A stretch of DNA of 6,761 bases, taken from the NCBI GenBank assembly GCA_934631995.1, contig CAKTYF010000104.1, forward strand, positions 1 to 6,761, read 5' to 3'. Each line of letters starts with the position of its first letter. The first letter of the stretch is position 1. This document shows, one piece after another, positions 5,891 through 6,761 of this stretch. Made by a program: the position numbers and the translations under genes. The notes beneath the pieces are model-generated. The model was not told where the DNA came from. It worked only from the letters and a program-made list of their open reading frames with translations, and made no database searches. The DNA is from an uncultured Eggerthellaceae bacterium. GTDB taxonomy: Bacteria; Actinomycetota; Coriobacteriia; Coriobacteriales; Eggerthellaceae.

Positions 5891-5960
5891 ATCGTGAGCC
5901 CACCTACTTCCAACCGGCGTCAACTTCGAATTTGGAACCATTTTTTCAACAACATGCCCT
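5891..5960 (-). repeat. Right arm of long patterned inverted repeat
   Basis: On the minus strand this arm carries GTTGAAAAA (5942-5950), AATTCGAAGTTG (5921-5932) and GGTTGGAAGTA (5905-5915), with the same 9- and 5-base variable gaps as the left arm. The outer flank AGGGCATGTT (5951-5960) matches the left flank with one gap and few mismatches. About 120 bases of AT-rich sequence lie between the arms. No transposase gene is present. Confidence 0.75.
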
Positions 5961-6025
5961 TCGCGGAGAGGAACGCGGGGGCAAATCGAAAGCAAGACGC
6001 GCGAAAAGGCAGAAAACACAGCACG

Positions 6026-6054
6026 AAAAAGGCGGGCAACATCTGCTGCCCGCC
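6026..6054 (-). terminator. Intrinsic terminator of secF
   Basis: On the minus strand, a perfect 8-bp stem GGCGGGCA/TGCCCGCC with an 8-base loop is followed directly by five T residues. It lies about 58 bases after the secF stop codon and closes the Sec transcription unit. Confidence 0.88.
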
Positions 6055-6112
6055 CTGAAACGACCATCTATTCGGCACGCCCATCTTTTAAAGGCCGCAC
6101 CTCAAGCAACCG

Positions 6113-6761
6113 CTACTTTTTCTTCTTTTTCGGTTGCCATTTCTGACCAGACCCAGATGCTTTCGGCTTGCCCGAAGCACCAGCGGCACCGGCACCGCCT
6201 GCAACAGCACCTGCAGCCGGCGCTGCAACATCAACCGCAACCGCACCATCGGCAGCGCCCGCAGCAGCAACAGCCGGCTGAGGCAGCACAAACTCGAACA
6301 AGCGAATGGCCGTGCCGTACTTCTTCGTAAGCTTCACATTGTCCTTCTCACGCGATTTCCACTCGGAGAACAGCGGCATAGCAACGGCAATCGAAGAGTA
6401 GCAACCACAAATCAGACCGATAACCATTGCAAACGCGAAGTCCTTCAGCGTTTCGGAACCGAACAGCAGCATGAACAGAACCGGAATAAGCGACGTAAGC
6501 GTAGTGTTAATGGAGCGGATAAACACCTGGTTGATGGAGTGGTTTGCCATGGTCATGAACGTTACCTTGGCAGAGGACTCCTGCATGTTGTCGTTCACGC
6601 GGTGGAACACAACCACGGTATCGTACAGCGAATAACCCAGAATGGTTAGCAGCGCGGCCACTGTATTTGGCGTGAACTCGCGGCCGATCAGCGCGTAAAT
6701 GCCCACCACAATGATCAAGTCGTGCAGCAGCGTGATAACAGCAACCACGCCCATCTTGTAC
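6113..6761 (-). CDS. secF: Protein translocase subunit SecF, C-terminal part
   Basis: The gene runs off the window edge, leaving about 215 C-terminal residues. SecF works with SecD as a proton-driven membrane complex that helps pull exported proteins through SecYEG. Visible hallmarks, numbered from the Met at 6754, are the His-Asp pair at 11-12 in a membrane helix, the segment GYSLYDTVVVFHR (40-52), and further membrane helices at about 32-50, 83-99 and 106-128. Together these correspond to the last helices of the SecF domain. After the last helix comes a tail unusual in composition: Ala/Gly-rich at about 161-194, then basic, ending in five lysines. Most family members have Asp where this protein has His51. 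The frame is open to the edge, so the methionine at 6754 is internal. secD is expected just upstream, outside the window. A strong terminator follows. Confidence 0.94.
   Translation of the reverse strand, partial: YKMGVVAVITLLHDLIIVVGIYALIGREFTPNTVAALLTILGYSLYDTVVVFHRVNDNMQESSAKVTFMTMANHSINQVFIRSINTTLTSLIPVLFMLLFGSETLKDFAFAMVIGLICGCYSSIAVAMPLFSEWKSREKDNVKLTKKYGTAIRLFEFVLPQPAVAAAGAADGAVAVDVAAPAAGAVAGGAGAAGASGKPKASGSGQKWQPKKKKK

Larger units (their letters stand above)
5323..6112. other. 790-bp gap between secF and argR without a convincing gene
   Basis: No reading frame here has a good start site together with a recognisable product. The region holds the secF terminator (6026-6054), the patterned inverted repeat (5725-5960), the nested palindrome (5598-5660), the bulged hairpin (5515-5544), the AT-rich argR control tract and a leader hairpin (5381-5406). 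Composition swings between GC-rich and strongly AT-rich, unlike the coding parts of the window. Confidence 0.7.

Noticed and set aside
5729..6067. A 112-codon minus-strand frame covering the whole inverted repeat
   Set aside because: It begins just beyond the secF terminator hairpin, runs through both repeat arms, and lacks a ribosome site or any transposase feature. It is probably not translated.

Overview
The window carries five genes, all on the minus strand and all ordinary cellular functions. In transcription order, from high to low coordinates, they are secF (3' part only, cut by the window edge), argR, argH, a class A penicillin-binding protein and a small predicted lipoprotein. The arg repressor, the ASL, the SecF with an Ala/Gly-rich and Lys-rich tail, and a PonA-type PBP ending in one PASTA domain all point to a Gram-positive actinobacterium. 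Base composition looks mid-50s GC by eye. My best guess is class Coriobacteriia (Eggerthellaceae-like), but this is inferred from protein style, not from a database match.

Layout. 6113-6761: C-terminal part of SecF, followed by a clear intrinsic terminator at 6026-6054. 5323-6112: a 790-bp gap with no convincing gene, but rich in structure. It holds a long, regularly patterned imperfect inverted repeat (about 5725-5960), a GC-rich nested palindrome (5598-5660), an 11-bp bulged hairpin (5515-5544), and an AT-rich tract with ARG-box-like sites (5411-5480) in front of argR. 4897-5322: argR, starting at GTG. 4753-4896: spacer with a small palindrome that could be an operator for argH. 3346-4752: argH. 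3127-3345: a long GC-rich hairpin, then an intrinsic terminator whose loop overlaps the -35 of the promoter predicted for the PBP. 712-3126: bifunctional glycosyltransferase/transpeptidase. 512-711: spacer with a 13-bp inverted repeat bracketing a predicted -10 box. 29-511: predicted lipoprotein.

How the parts fit. ArgR and ArgH form an arginine unit: the arginine-sensing repressor sits directly upstream of the last enzyme of arginine synthesis, and ArgR-type sites are visible upstream of argR and possibly upstream of argH. SecF, the PBP and the lipoprotein are envelope functions (protein export, peptidoglycan synthesis, an exported anchored protein). Terminators separate secF from argR and argH from the PBP gene, so these are probably independent transcription units.

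I found no defence system, CRISPR, tRNA, rRNA or intact transposase. The least explained part is the argR-secF gap, especially the paired inverted repeat. It looks like a MITE-type or protein-bound element, but no transposase gene or clear target-site duplication supports that.
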